In this document: one piece after another, positions 1-35,550 of the stretch
How the letters are laid out: each line of letters starts with the position of its first letter
Position numbering within the stretch: position 1 is the first letter of the stretch
NCBI GenBank assembly: GCA_944472135.2
Contig: OX235270.1
Coordinates: forward strand, 87,243,168 to 87,307,167
Source: Trichobilharzia regenti
Taxonomy: Eukaryota; Platyhelminthes; Trematoda; Strigeidida; Schistosomatidae
DNA: 64,000 bases
Direction of reading: 5' to 3'
Program-made: the position numbers and the translations under genes
The notes under the pieces: generated by a model
What the model saw: the letters and a program-made list of their open reading frames with translations, nothing else
What the model was told of the DNA's origin: nothing
The model's database searches: none

Positions 1-329
1 GATGAAGCCCTCATGATGCCCTTTTCCTTGTATCTAGTATTCCGGGAACCCTTTCTCCCAACATGCACATTGAAACAGTAAAGACCAAGACTGTATAAGA
101 TAACACCTTTGTAACTTGGTTGCCAGACATGCATCTCAACTGGCGTACTGGATGCATACTCAGCTTACGTATCTTACACATTGGTTCAACATAACTTCCT
201 CTCCATTTGAGGAAAACAGAAGCCTAGGGTTTAAAACATGTGCTCACATACGTTCATTTACAGCAACAAGAATTCCTTTGCATTGTGTTTATCTACTAAT
301 TATTGGTACTTTGTTAGTTTAGTTAACAG

Positions 330-24515
<24,186 letters not shown>

Positions 24516-24950
24516 TGCGTCCTGTATCCATCCAAAATTAAGTTTTATCGATTAGAAATGGTTTGTAAAAAGTTTGTTCAAAAGATTTGGAACTTGCCCC
24601 TACGTATTTATATTTATACAATTATTCAAACGTTTTTTCCGTTCATCATATTTTCAGAAGTTTATATGTATATATATATAGACAACTGATGGGTCACATT
24701 GTTAGTTGTTTTCACACAGATTTATTATCTTATTTGGTTGTATTGCCATAAATTCTTCCAGGACATGTACATTTTTAGGTTAAATGTGGCAACGACTTTG
24801 AATATCTCCATTGTTGAATAGTGAAGTTTTCTTTCTCCTCAATTTAAACGGGCTGTTTTGTACAATAAAATTTAAAAGCCTTCGTTTATACTTAAATATG
24901 TTCCTGTTTGTAATTGCTCTATTTTTAAATAAAATTTGTATTACCTTTTT
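24516..24950 (+). promoter_or_regulatory. STAG 3' UTR with two poly(A) signals
   Basis: AT-rich sequence after the stop contains AATAAA at 24864-24869 and again at 24928-24933, about 350 and 415 bases after the stop. Either could direct cleavage. The cleavage site itself cannot be placed. Confidence 0.6.
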
Positions 24951-25590
24951 AGTCCGTTAACTAAGGGATGCTACAGCTCGTTGAAAGAAGCTGTTCAAAT
25001 CATGCAGAGTTGAACTATTTTTACACACAAATATTAATATCATGTAAAATTGCCTTTTATAAAAACTGATCAGACTAATGTGAAATGCTTCATTAGATAG
25101 TTTTTTTGTCGATTTTTTCGTTAACATTTTTCATTTTGAAATTTTCTGCTTATCAGTTTCAAGTAATTTTGTTCAGCTTTATAAAAAAACATATTTATAC
25201 ACTTTCAATATACATACGGCGATCTTCATCTGTACACGATCATGACGTCCCGTGTTTGAGTTTCAGTATCATACTCACAAACATGTTCATTCAGATTCCT
25301 ATAATCCATTTGTACATTATTCATTTTACCGTAATTATTACTACTGTTATTGTCATTACTATTTATACCGTTATTGTTATTATTACTCGTTGAGATTTAT
25401 ATTTTGCCAGTTTTCAAGAACTGTGCATTTTTTCATCATAAGAAATTGTACAGTGCTCCTAACCACACACGTTTCGTTATCAAAAACTAAGTTACGTTTT
25501 TCTTCCCGACTCCATACCATAACAAATCCTCCATATGAGTAAAACCTCGAGCCGCAACAACCACTGCCCAATAGAACCAATCATAAAAAC
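24951..25590. other. Intergenic spacer between STAG and the tandem array
   Basis: AT-rich with an imperfect tta/ttg-rich run (25,318-25,388). No gene is seen. Near 25,591 the sequence passes abruptly into the array unit. Confidence 0.6.
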
Positions 25591-25769
25591 TGCGGAAGAG
25601 GCCGACGTAAGCCTATACAAGAACTGGTGAAGAATCATACTCCTGTCCATCCGAAGTAAAGTATTAAGCCATGTCATCTCTGAGAAACCAAAAGATTCCC
25701 TGTACGGAAGACTTCACCTGGAGCATTCTAGTTTGAAGATAAACAAGCCATGACTGCTTTCACTTGTGT

Positions 25770-25870
25770 TTGGAATTCCTCCTTCTTCTCTTTGTCTGCC
25801 TTGCCTCGCCAGCCTCAAATATGGTGCAGACATTCCATGTCCTTGTGCTTACTTCTGACGTTGCTATTGA
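25770..25870 (-). mobile_element. Inverted scrap of RTE endonuclease start inside each unit
   Basis: The minus strand of the unit reads RTWNVCTIFEAGEARQTK (25,785-25,845 region), the usual T-W-N-V-R-T-M-F-E-A-G opening of an RTE endonuclease. It is short and followed by a stop. It faces away from the plus-strand copy at 27,310, so the unit is built from at least two RTE insertions in opposite orientation. Confidence 0.6.
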
Positions 25871-25879
25871 AACTGCAAA

Positions 25880-26730
25880 AGCCACCGAAAGCTGCTGATA
25901 AGTGACTGCAATATTTGAGATAAAAGTCTACTTTGACAGTGATGCAGCTACATTGGCATGTTAAGAAATTCAGTGGACATACACCTCACTCCTTAACATT
26001 TTCAAATCATAACTCCTTGGAAATATGGTATATGTAAGAGAAGTTGTGACATATCATCAGTGTTTTGTAAAGGGTTATCAGAGTATCAGTTAAATAATCT
26101 GGGTGTTGTTTAGAAGAGGTTTCTTCGCCAGTTAACAGATTAATTACACAAGTGGTGTTGCTACATCCACATGTAGAGAGTGGAGCCTTCATTTGGATTT
26201 CCTTTCAATTATGTAGAGAAATATGAATTAATTAGACGATTCGTTTACTTCTTCAGGTAGGCGAACTGTAGCTTTAGATGCATTGCTTCAGGTTGTCAGA
26301 ACCGATTGGTGAAATTTCTTGGCTACCTTGTACGGATGTGGAAGATTTATTCAACAGAATGCTTGATAATCGTTCCAACCTTGATTTCGCACTTGCAAAA
26401 GCTACCAATAATTCAGGATTTTAAATGCATTGATAGATTGGCTGATCCAGAATAATATTCGCGAGAATCCCTTTTGTTATCGTCATCATTCAGACTCCTA
26501 AGATATTAAAGAAGCTGGGCAAGGAGACTTATCCTATGGGAAGGCAGACGATGTTTTCAAGAGGAAGTGTTCAGTTTCAGTGCCGTCAGTCATACTGTCT
26601 GCGCAATGTTTGCTTTCTATAAGTAGGCTAATCATATCACAGTCAGGTATTTACTCATTGCAGTGTAAACATTTATTGTTAGTTTCATCATAGTTAAGTA
26701 ATCGGGAAAGGTTAAACTGTAAGATCCCAA
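25880..26730. other. Unassigned part of the array unit
   Basis: About 850 bp (and 26,883-27,190) with no recognisable coding, repeat or structural identity. A 61-codon antisense frame at 26007-26192 recurs in all units but looks random. Two CCCTAA repeats occur at 26,954-26,965; too short to be telomeric. Confidence 0.5.
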
Positions 26731-26733
26731 ACG

Positions 26734-26882
26734 AACGAGCGTATTAATAGCCTTAAATTGACCGATCGCGTTGCAACGGCGAAATTTCGTATACTCAATA
26801 TAAGATTTGCATTTGGGTGAGAGAAGACACTAAATGAAGTATTACTAGTGAATGCTGTTCAGGATTTAGCGAAAAGATCACT
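26734..26882. repeat. 149-bp segment shared with inverted-repeat arms
   Basis: acgagcgtattaatagcct through gcgaaaagatcact recurs in every full unit and, with a few substitutions, at 55961-56109 (same strand) and 58883-59031 (reverse). All three are 149 bp. Its origin is unknown; it is not coding in any frame that I recognise. Confidence 0.85.
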
Positions 26883-27309
26883 TCTGTAAAGTGTCTTAAA
26901 CCAAATCCTATGTAGTCATTCCTAAGACCAACTTCTAGTCAATTGTAATCCACCCTAACCCTAATCTAATATTAAGGCTAACGAAAATCTATCTGGAGCC
27001 TAAGGCTAATCTGAGCTCCTCACCATGAAATATAGTCACTTGGATGAATACCGACACTCTGGTTAGAAACTGAGAGTTATTCTCGCAACATTTTAGGGAA
27101 AGCCATCCTTTCTAATATTCTTACACTTCTTTGGGTATATTTTTATGAATAATCAGTTGTTTACTATATTTCACTAGTCTACTCTGGTCAGTAGGTTCAA
27201 TGTGGTTAGTGCAGTGGTTCGGTCGGGATCTTCATTCACAAGCAGCCACGACACTCTCCGTTTGTGTCAGTTAGCCGTCTTAAGAATCCGTTCGCTACAC
27301 TCAGTGAAA

Positions 27310-28990
27310 GCAAAAGTAGGCATAGGGAAACGGAATGCTCACACCATGTTTGAGGATGGCAGGGTTGTTCAGATGGCGGAAGAAATGAGAATACATAGTG
27401 TAGAAGTGTTAGGGAATGTATGACAGCAGCTGAGACGGATGTGGACTCTCCAAATTGCTAACTGGAGAGTCGATAATCTACTCCGGTCAACCAGACGACA
27501 ACCACGAGCACACCGAGGGTGTGGCCATCATGGTGTCATCAAAAGAGTGAAGTTTCAACTCTCACGTAATGGGAACCATTCTCCTCCAAGATGATGACAG
27601 CAAGGTTCAGCTGTCTCAAAAGGAAGGAGATTTCCAATTACACATTGCTGCGCACCTGTAAACAACTGAGACCAGGAGTAGAAGGAAGACGTTTACAAAT
27701 ACAATAACTGCAAGCAGTAGTGACAATATCTTGGATGGAGATGTCAAACTCATAAGGAGTGATATGAATTCCAGCCAAACTGGGAGCAGACAACACAGGA
27801 AGAGAATTCACTATGGAGTGAGAGGCGCTCGCTCGGCGAAATGAATGAGAACGGAGAACTGTTGGCAGACTTCTGCGCTTTTAATGATTTGGTGATTGGT
27901 GGTATCCACGAGGCGGCAGGCGATGTGAGTTTCACTAGATGAGCGCACCAGAAGTCAGATAGACTTCATCCGAATCTGAAGAGAGTGGAGATGTGGTCTG
28001 TTGGGCATAAAAGGATCGAGAAGAGGAGCAGATGTAGGTCCAGATCACTACTCTCTAGTACACATTTGTGCAAAGTTCTATGTCGAAAACAGACAGAGAG
28101 ACTGTCTAGTACAAGGAACCTTCAAGATCGAGTTGGAAGTTTCCAAACAAGCTGGAGATAGATGACAATTAAAATTCATTTCCAACACTGAGAAACTGGA
28201 GGACGAAACTACAAAGGACACATTCACACTAGTCATCAGGAGATCGTCGGAGACATTGAGCAATATCACCGAGGAAACCTGAGTGATAGGAACACTCGGA
28301 CTCACTGAAGACAATGTGGCAGGAAACCTGTATAGAGATTTTAGGCGCTAAGAATAAGCAAGAAAAGGAGGGTTTGACTATGGAGACCAGGAAGTTGATA
28401 GAGGAGAGAAGGGTGGTGAATCAGAGGATGAACTATTAGAGAGGTGGACAACGAAAGAAGAAGCTGAGCATAGTCTACAGATTACTGTACAAATGAGTGA
28501 AGTAGAGTGGTATGAAGAAGGCTTTGGCGACACACTAGCAACTGAATCAGAAGAGGTTTCAGGTAAGAGAGACGTCACAACACCATATGAAATAGCCAGG
28601 CCGCTATGCGGGAAGAGGTCTACGCATATGAAGCCAGTGAAAGATAGTAAAGGTAAGCGAACTATCAAGAAGTTGGAGCAGAGAAAGTGCTTAGCTGATC
28701 GATTCAAAGGACTCTGAAATCGACCACCACCTACAACTGGTACAGAACCACCAGTAATACCCACCCACCGACAACAGTAGAAGTCTTGGAGACCAGAAGC
28801 ACTGGAAGCGAACCTATAGACCTCAGATGACACACTCACACCACTGCTGCAGAAGATATGGAAGGAAGGAAAGGTGCCTGCCGATTGGAAGAATGACAAG
28901 ACTACCGACCTGCCAAAGAGGGCGACTTAAGCCTATGCAAGAACTGGTGAGGAATCATACTCCTGTCCATCCGAAGTAAAGTATTAAGCC
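27310..28990 (+). mobile_element. Dead RTE (SR2-like) endonuclease-to-RT fragment, one per array unit
   Basis: Described from unit 1; equivalents lie every 3,320 bp. In order: endonuclease start (GIGKRNAHTMFEDGRVVQMA, 27,319 on, where the usual W-N is lost), LIRSDMNSSQTGSRQ at the N-A-K-[LV]-G position (27,750-27,790), FCAFNDLVIG-like sequence after frame changes (27,880), RRGADVG-like motif near 28,025, then the linker LATES...KPVKDSKGKRTIKKLEQRK (28,525-28,715) and PEALEANL, LLQKIWKEGKVPADWKND (28,795-28,905). Many stops and shifts are shared by all units. No motif A to C of RT is present. Non-functional in every copy. Confidence 0.8.
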
Positions 28991-31900
28991 ATGTCATCTC
29001 TGAGAAACCAAAAGATTCCCTGTACGGAAGACTTCACCTGGAGCATTCTAGTTTGAAGATAAACAAGCCATGACTGCTTTCACTTGTGTTTGGAATTCCT
29101 CCTTCTTCTCTTTGTCTGCCTTGCCTCGCCAGCCTCAAATATGGTGCAGACATTCCATGTCCTTGTGCTTACTTCTGACGTTGCTATTGAAACTGCAAAA
29201 GCCACCGAAAGCTGCTGATAAGTGACTGCAATATTTGAGATAAAAGTCTACTTTGACAGTGATGCAGCTACATTGGCATGTTAAGAAATTCAGTGGACAT
29301 ACACCTCACTCCTTAACATTTTCAAATCATAACTCCTTGGAAATATGGTATATGTAAGAGAAGTTGTGACATATCATCAGTGTTTTGTAAAGGGTTATCA
29401 GAGTATCAGTTAAATAATCTGGGTGTTGTTTAGAAGAGGTTTCTTCGCCAGTTAACAGATTAATTACACAAGTGGTGTTGCTACATCCACATGTAGAGAG
29501 TGGAGCCTTCATTTGGATTTCCTTTCAATTATGTAGAGAAATATGAATTAATTAGACGATTCGTTTACTTCTTCAGGTAGGCGAACTGTAGCTTTAGATG
29601 CATTGCTTCAGGTTGTCAGAACCGATTGGTGAAATTTCTTGGCTACCTTGTACGGATGTGGAAGATTTATTCAACAGAATGCTTGATAATCGTTCCAACC
29701 TTGATTTCGCACTTGCAAAAGCTACCAATAATTCAGGATTTTAAATGCATTGATAGATTGGCTGATCCAGAATAATATTCGCGAGAATCCCTTTTGTTAT
29801 CGTCATCATTCAGACTCCTAAGATATTAAAGAAGCTGGGCAAGGAGACTTATCCTATGGGAAGGCAGACGATGTTTTCAAGAGGAAGTGTTCAGTTTCAG
29901 TGCCGTCAGTCATACTGTCTGCGCAATGTTTGCTTTCTATAAGTAGGCTAATCATATCACAGTCAGGTATTTACTCATTGCAGTGTAAACATTTATTGTT
30001 AGTTTCATCATAGTTAAGTAATCGGGAAAGGTTAAACTGTAAGATCCCAAACGAACGAGCGTATTAATAGCCTTAAATTGACCGATCGCGTTGCAACGGC
30101 GAAATTTCGTATACTCAATATAAGATTTGCATTTGGGTGAGAGAAGACACTAAATGAAGTATTACTAGTGAATGCTGTTCAGGATTTAGCGAAAAGATCA
30201 CTTCTGTAAAGTGTCTTAAACCAAATCCTATGTAGTCATTCCTAAGACCAACTTCTAGTCAATTGTAATCCACCCTAACCCTAATCTAATATTAAGGCTA
30301 ACGAAAATCTATCTGGAGCCTAAGGCTAATCTGAGCTCCTCACCATGAAATATAGTCACTTGGATGAATACCGACACTCTGGTTAGAAACTGAGAGTTAT
30401 TCTCGCAACATTTTAGGGAAAGCCATCCTTTCTAATATTCTTACACTTCTTTGGGTATATTTTTATGAATAATCAGTTGTTTACTATATTTCACTAGTCT
30501 ACTCTGGTCAGTAGGTTCAATGTGGTTAGTGCAGTGGTTCGGTCGGGATCTTCATTCACAAGCAGCCACGACACTCTCCGTTTGTGTCAGTTAGCCGTCT
30601 TAAGAATCCGTTCGCTACACTCAGTGAAAGCAAAAGTAGGCATAGGGAAACGGAATGCTCACACCATGTTTGAGGATGGCAGGGTTGTTCAGATGGCGGA
30701 AGAAATGAGAATACATAGTGTAGAAGTGTTAGGGAATGTATGACAGCAGCTGAGACGGATGTGGACTCTCCAAATTGCTAACTGGAGAGTCGATAATCTA
30801 CTCCGGTCAACCAGACGACAACCACGAGCACACCGAGGGTGTGGCCATCATGGTGTCATCAAAAGAGTGAAGTTTCAACTCTCACGTAATGGGAACCATT
30901 CTCCTCCAAGATGATGACAGCAAGGTTCAGCTGTCTCAAAAGGAAGGAGATTTCCAATTACACATTGCTGCGCACCTGTAAACAACTGAGACCAGGAGTA
31001 GAAGGAAGACGTTTACAAATACAATAACTGCAAGCAGTAGTGACAATATCTTGGATGGAGATGTCAAACTCATAAGGAGTGATATGAATTCCAGCCAAAC
31101 TGGGAGCAGACAACACAGGAAGAGAATTCACTATGGAGTGAGAGGCGCTCGCTCGGCGAAATGAATGAGAACGGAGAACTGTTGGCAGACTTCTGCGCTT
31201 TTAATGATTTGGTGATTGGTGGTATCCACGAGGCGGCAGGCGATGTGAGTTTCACTAGATGAGCGCACCAGAAGTCAGATAGACTTCATCCGAATCTGAA
31301 GAGAGTGGAGATGTGGTCTGTTGGGCATAAAAGGATCGAGAAGAGGAGCAGATGTAGGTCCAGATCACTACTCTCTAGTACACATTTGTGCAAAGTTCTA
31401 TGTCGAAAACAGACAGAGAGACTGTCTAGTACAAGGAACCTTCAAGATCGAGTTGGAAGTTTCCAAACAAGCTGGAGATAGATGACAATTAAAATTCATT
31501 TCCAACACTGAGAAACTGGAGGACGAAACTACAAAGGACACATTCACACTAGTCATCAGGAGATCGTCGGAGACATTGAGCAATATCACCGAGGAAACCT
31601 GAGTGATAGGAACACTCGGACTCACTGAAGACAATGTGGCAGGAAACCTGTATAGAGATTTTAGGCGCTAAGAATAAGCAAGAAAAGGAGGGTTTGACTA
31701 TGGAGACCAGGAAGTTGATAGAGGAGAGAAGGGTGGTGAATCAGAGGATGAACTATTAGAGAGGTGGACAACGAAAGAAGAAGCTGAGCATAGTCTACAG
31801 ATTACTGTACAAATGAGTGAAGTAGAGTGGTATGAAGAAGGCTTTGGCGACACACTAGCAACTGAATCAGAAGAGGTTTCAGGTAAGAGAGACGTCACAA

Positions 31901-32230
31901 CACCATATGAAATAGCCAGGCCGCTATGCGGGAAGAGGTCTACGCATATGAAGCCAGTGAAAGATAGTAAAGGTAAGCGAACTATCAAGAAGTTGGAGCA
32001 GAGAAAGTGCTTAGCTGGTCGATTCAAAGGACTCTGAAATCGACCACCACCTACAACTGGTACAGAACCACCAGTAATACCCACCCACCGACAACAGTAG
32101 AAGTCTTGGAGACCAGAAGCACTGGAAGCGAACCTATAGACCTCAGATGACACACTCACACCACTGCTGCAGAAGATATGGAAGGAAGGAAAGGTGCCTG
32201 CCGATTGGAAGAATGACAAGACTACCGACC
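28911..32230. repeat. Array unit 2
   Basis: Reference-like copy with the cacatttgtg insert; G at 32018. Confidence 0.95.
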
Positions 32231-35200
32231 TGCCAAAGAGGGCGACTTAAGCCTATGCAAGAACTGGTGAGGAATCATACTCCTGTCCATCCGAAGTAAA
32301 GTATTAAGCCATGTCATCTCTGAGAAACCAAAAGATTCCCTGTACGGAAGACTTCACCTGGAGCATTCTAGTTTGAAGATAAACAAGCCATGACTGCTTT
32401 CACTTGTGTTTGGAATTCCTCCTTCTTCTCTTTGTCTGCCTTGCCTCGCCAGCCTCAAATATGGTGCAGACATTCCATGTCCTTGTGCTTACTTCTGACG
32501 TTGCTATTGAAACTGCAAAAGCCACCGAAAGCTGCTGATAAGTGACTGCAATATTTGAGATAAAAGTCTACTTTGACAGTGATGCAGCTACATTGGCATG
32601 TTAAGAAATTCAGTGGACATACACCTCACTCCTTAACATTTTCAAATCATAACTCCTTGGAAATATGGTATATGTAAGAGAAGTTGTGACATATCATCAG
32701 TGTTTTGTAAAGGGTTATCAGAGTATCAGTTAAATAATCTGGGTGTTGTTTAGAAGAGGTTTCTTCGCCAGTTAACAGATTAATTACACAAGTGGTGTTG
32801 CTACATCCACATGTAGAGAGTGGAGCCTTCATTTGGATTTCCTTTCAATTATGTAGAGAAATATGAATTAATTAGACGATTCGTTTACTTCTTCAGGTAG
32901 GCGAACTGTAGCTTTAGATGCATTGCTTCAGGTTGTCAGAACCGATTGGTGAAATTTCTTGGCTACCTTGTACGGATGTGGAAGATTTATTCAACAGAAT
33001 GCTTGATAATCGTTCCAACCTTGATTTCGCACTTGCAAAAGCTACCAATAATTCAGGATTTTAAATGCATTGATAGATTGGCTGATCCAGAATAATATTC
33101 GCGAGAATCCCTTTTGTTATCGTCATCATTCAGACTCCTAAGATATTAAAGAAGCTGGGCAAGGAGACTTATCCTATGGGAAGGCAGACGATGTTTTCAA
33201 GAGGAAGTGTTCAGTTTCAGTGCCGTCAGTCATACTGTCTGCGCAATGTTTGCTTTCTATAAGTAGGCTAATCATATCACAGTCAGGTATTTACTCATTG
33301 CAGTGTAAACATTTATTGTTAGTTTCATCATAGTTAAGTAATCGGGAAAGGTTAAACTGTAAGATCCCAAACGAACGAGCGTATTAATAGCCTTAAATTG
33401 ACCGATCGCGTTGCAACGGCGAAATTTCGTATACTCAATATAAGATTTGCATTTGGGTGAGAGAAGACACTAAATGAAGTATTACTAGTGAATGCTGTTC
33501 AGGATTTAGCGAAAAGATCACTTCTGTAAAGTGTCTTAAACCAAATCCTATGTAGTCATTCCTAAGACCAACTTCTAGTCAATTGTAATCCACCCTAACC
33601 CTAATCTAATATTAAGGCTAACGAAAATCTATCTGGAGCCTAAGGCTAATCTGAGCTCCTCACCATGAAATATAGTCACTTGGATGAATACCGACACTCT
33701 GGTTAGAAACTGAGAGTTATTCTCGCAACATTTTAGGGAAAGCCATCCTTTCTAATATTCTTACACTTCTTTGGGTATATTTTTATGAATAATCAGTTGT
33801 TTACTATATTTCACTAGTCTACTCTGGTCAGTAGGTTCAATGTGGTTAGTGCAGTGGTTCGGTCGGGATCTTCATTCACAAGCAGCCACGACACTCTCCG
33901 TTTGTGTCAGTTAGCCGTCTTAAGAATCCGTTCGCTACACTCAGTGAAAGCAAAAGTAGGCATAGGGAAACGGAATGCTCACACCATGTTTGAGGATGGC
34001 AGGGTTGTTCAGATGGCGGAAGAAATGAGAATACATAGTGTAGAAGTGTTAGGGAATGTATGACAGCAGCTGAGACGGATGTGGACTCTCCAAATTGCTA
34101 ACTGGAGAGTCGATAATCTACTCCGGTCAACCAGACGACAACCACGAGCACACCGAGGGTGTGGCCATCATGGTGTCATCAAAAGAGTGAAGTTTCAACT
34201 CTCACGTAATGGGAACCATTCTCCTCCAAGATGATGACAGCAAGGTTCAGCTGTCTCAAAAGGAAGGAGATTTCCAATTACACATTGCTGCGCACCTGTA
34301 AACAACTGAGACCAGGAGTAGAAGGAAGACGTTTACAAATACAATAACTGCAAGCAGTAGTGACAATATCTTGGATGGAGATGTCAAACTCATAAGGAGT
34401 GATATGAATTCCAGCCAAACTGGGAGCAGACAACACAGGAAGAGAATTCACTATGGAGTGAGAGGCGCTCGCTCGGCGAAATGAATGAGAACGGAGAACT
34501 GTTGGCAGACTTCTGCGCTTTTAATGATTTGGTGATTGGTGGTATCCACGAGGCGGCAGGCGATGTGAGTTTCACTAGATGAGCGCACCAGAAGTCAGAT
34601 AGACTTCATCCGAATCTGAAGAGAGTGGAGATGTGGTCTGTTGGGCATAAAAGGATCGAGAAGAGGAGCAGATGTAGGTCCAGATCACTACTCTCTAGTA
34701 CACATTTGTGCAAAGTTCTATGTCGAAAACAGACAGAGAGACTGTCTAGTACAAGGAACCTTCAAGATCGAGTTGGAAGTTTCCAAACAAGCTGGAGATA
34801 GATGACAATTAAAATTCATTTCCAACACTGAGAAACTGGAGGACGAAACTACAAAGGACACATTCACACTAGTCATCAGGAGATCGTCGGAGACATTGAG
34901 CAATATCACCGAGGAAACCTGAGTGATAGGAACACTCGGACTCACTGAAGACAATGTGGCAGGAAACCTGTATAGAGATTTTAGGCGCTAAGAATAAGCA
35001 AGAAAAGGAGGGTTTGACTATGGAGACCAGGAAGTTGATAGAGGAGAGAAGGGTGGTGAATCAGAGGATGAACTATTAGAGAGGTGGACAACGAAAGAAG
35101 AAGCTGAGCATAGTCTACAGATTACTGTACAAATGAGTGAAGTAGAGTGGTATGAAGAAGGCTTTGGCGACACACTAGCAACTGAATCAGAAGAGGTTTC

Positions 35201-35550
35201 AGGTAAGAGAGACGTCACAACACCATATGAAATAGCCAGGCCGCTATGCGGGAAGAGGTCTACGCATATGAAGCCAGTGAAAGATAGTAAAGGTAAGCGA
35301 ACTATCAAGAAGTTGGAGCAGAGAAAGTGCTTAGCTGGTCGATTCAAAGGACTCTGAAATCGACCACCACCTACAACTGGTACAGAACCACCAGTAATAC
35401 CCACCCACCGACAACAGTAGAAGTCTTGGAGACCAGAAGCACTGGAAGCGAACCTATAGACCTCAGATGACACACTCACACCACTGCTGCAGAAGATATG
35501 GAAGGAAGGAAAGGTGCCTGCCGATTGGAAGAATGACAAGACTACCGACC
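32231..35550. repeat. Array unit 3
   Basis: Same variants as unit 2 at every site compared. Confidence 0.95.

Larger units (their letters stand above)
25591..28910. repeat. Array unit 1
   Basis: The leftmost ~45 bases diverge from other units (tgcggaagaggccgacg against tgccaaagagggcgact). The 51-bp site holds the cacatttgtg-type insert. Carries A at 28698, where units 2-5 have G. Confidence 0.95.

Noticed and set aside
1..90. Open frame DEALMMPFSLYLVFREPF as a STAG exon
   Set aside because: It ends at a stop with no suitable donor and does not resemble the family; left unassigned.
26950..26970. CCCTAACCCTAA telomere-like motif in each unit
   Set aside because: Only two repeat units, internal to the array and variable (CCCTAACCA in some); no evidence of telomeric origin.
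28378..28899. Antisense 173-codon open frame recurring in all array units
   Set aside because: It lies opposite the RTE linker, is Ser/Phe/Val-rich in the manner of antisense coding shadow, and has no recognisable motif. Its repetition only reflects the tandem array.
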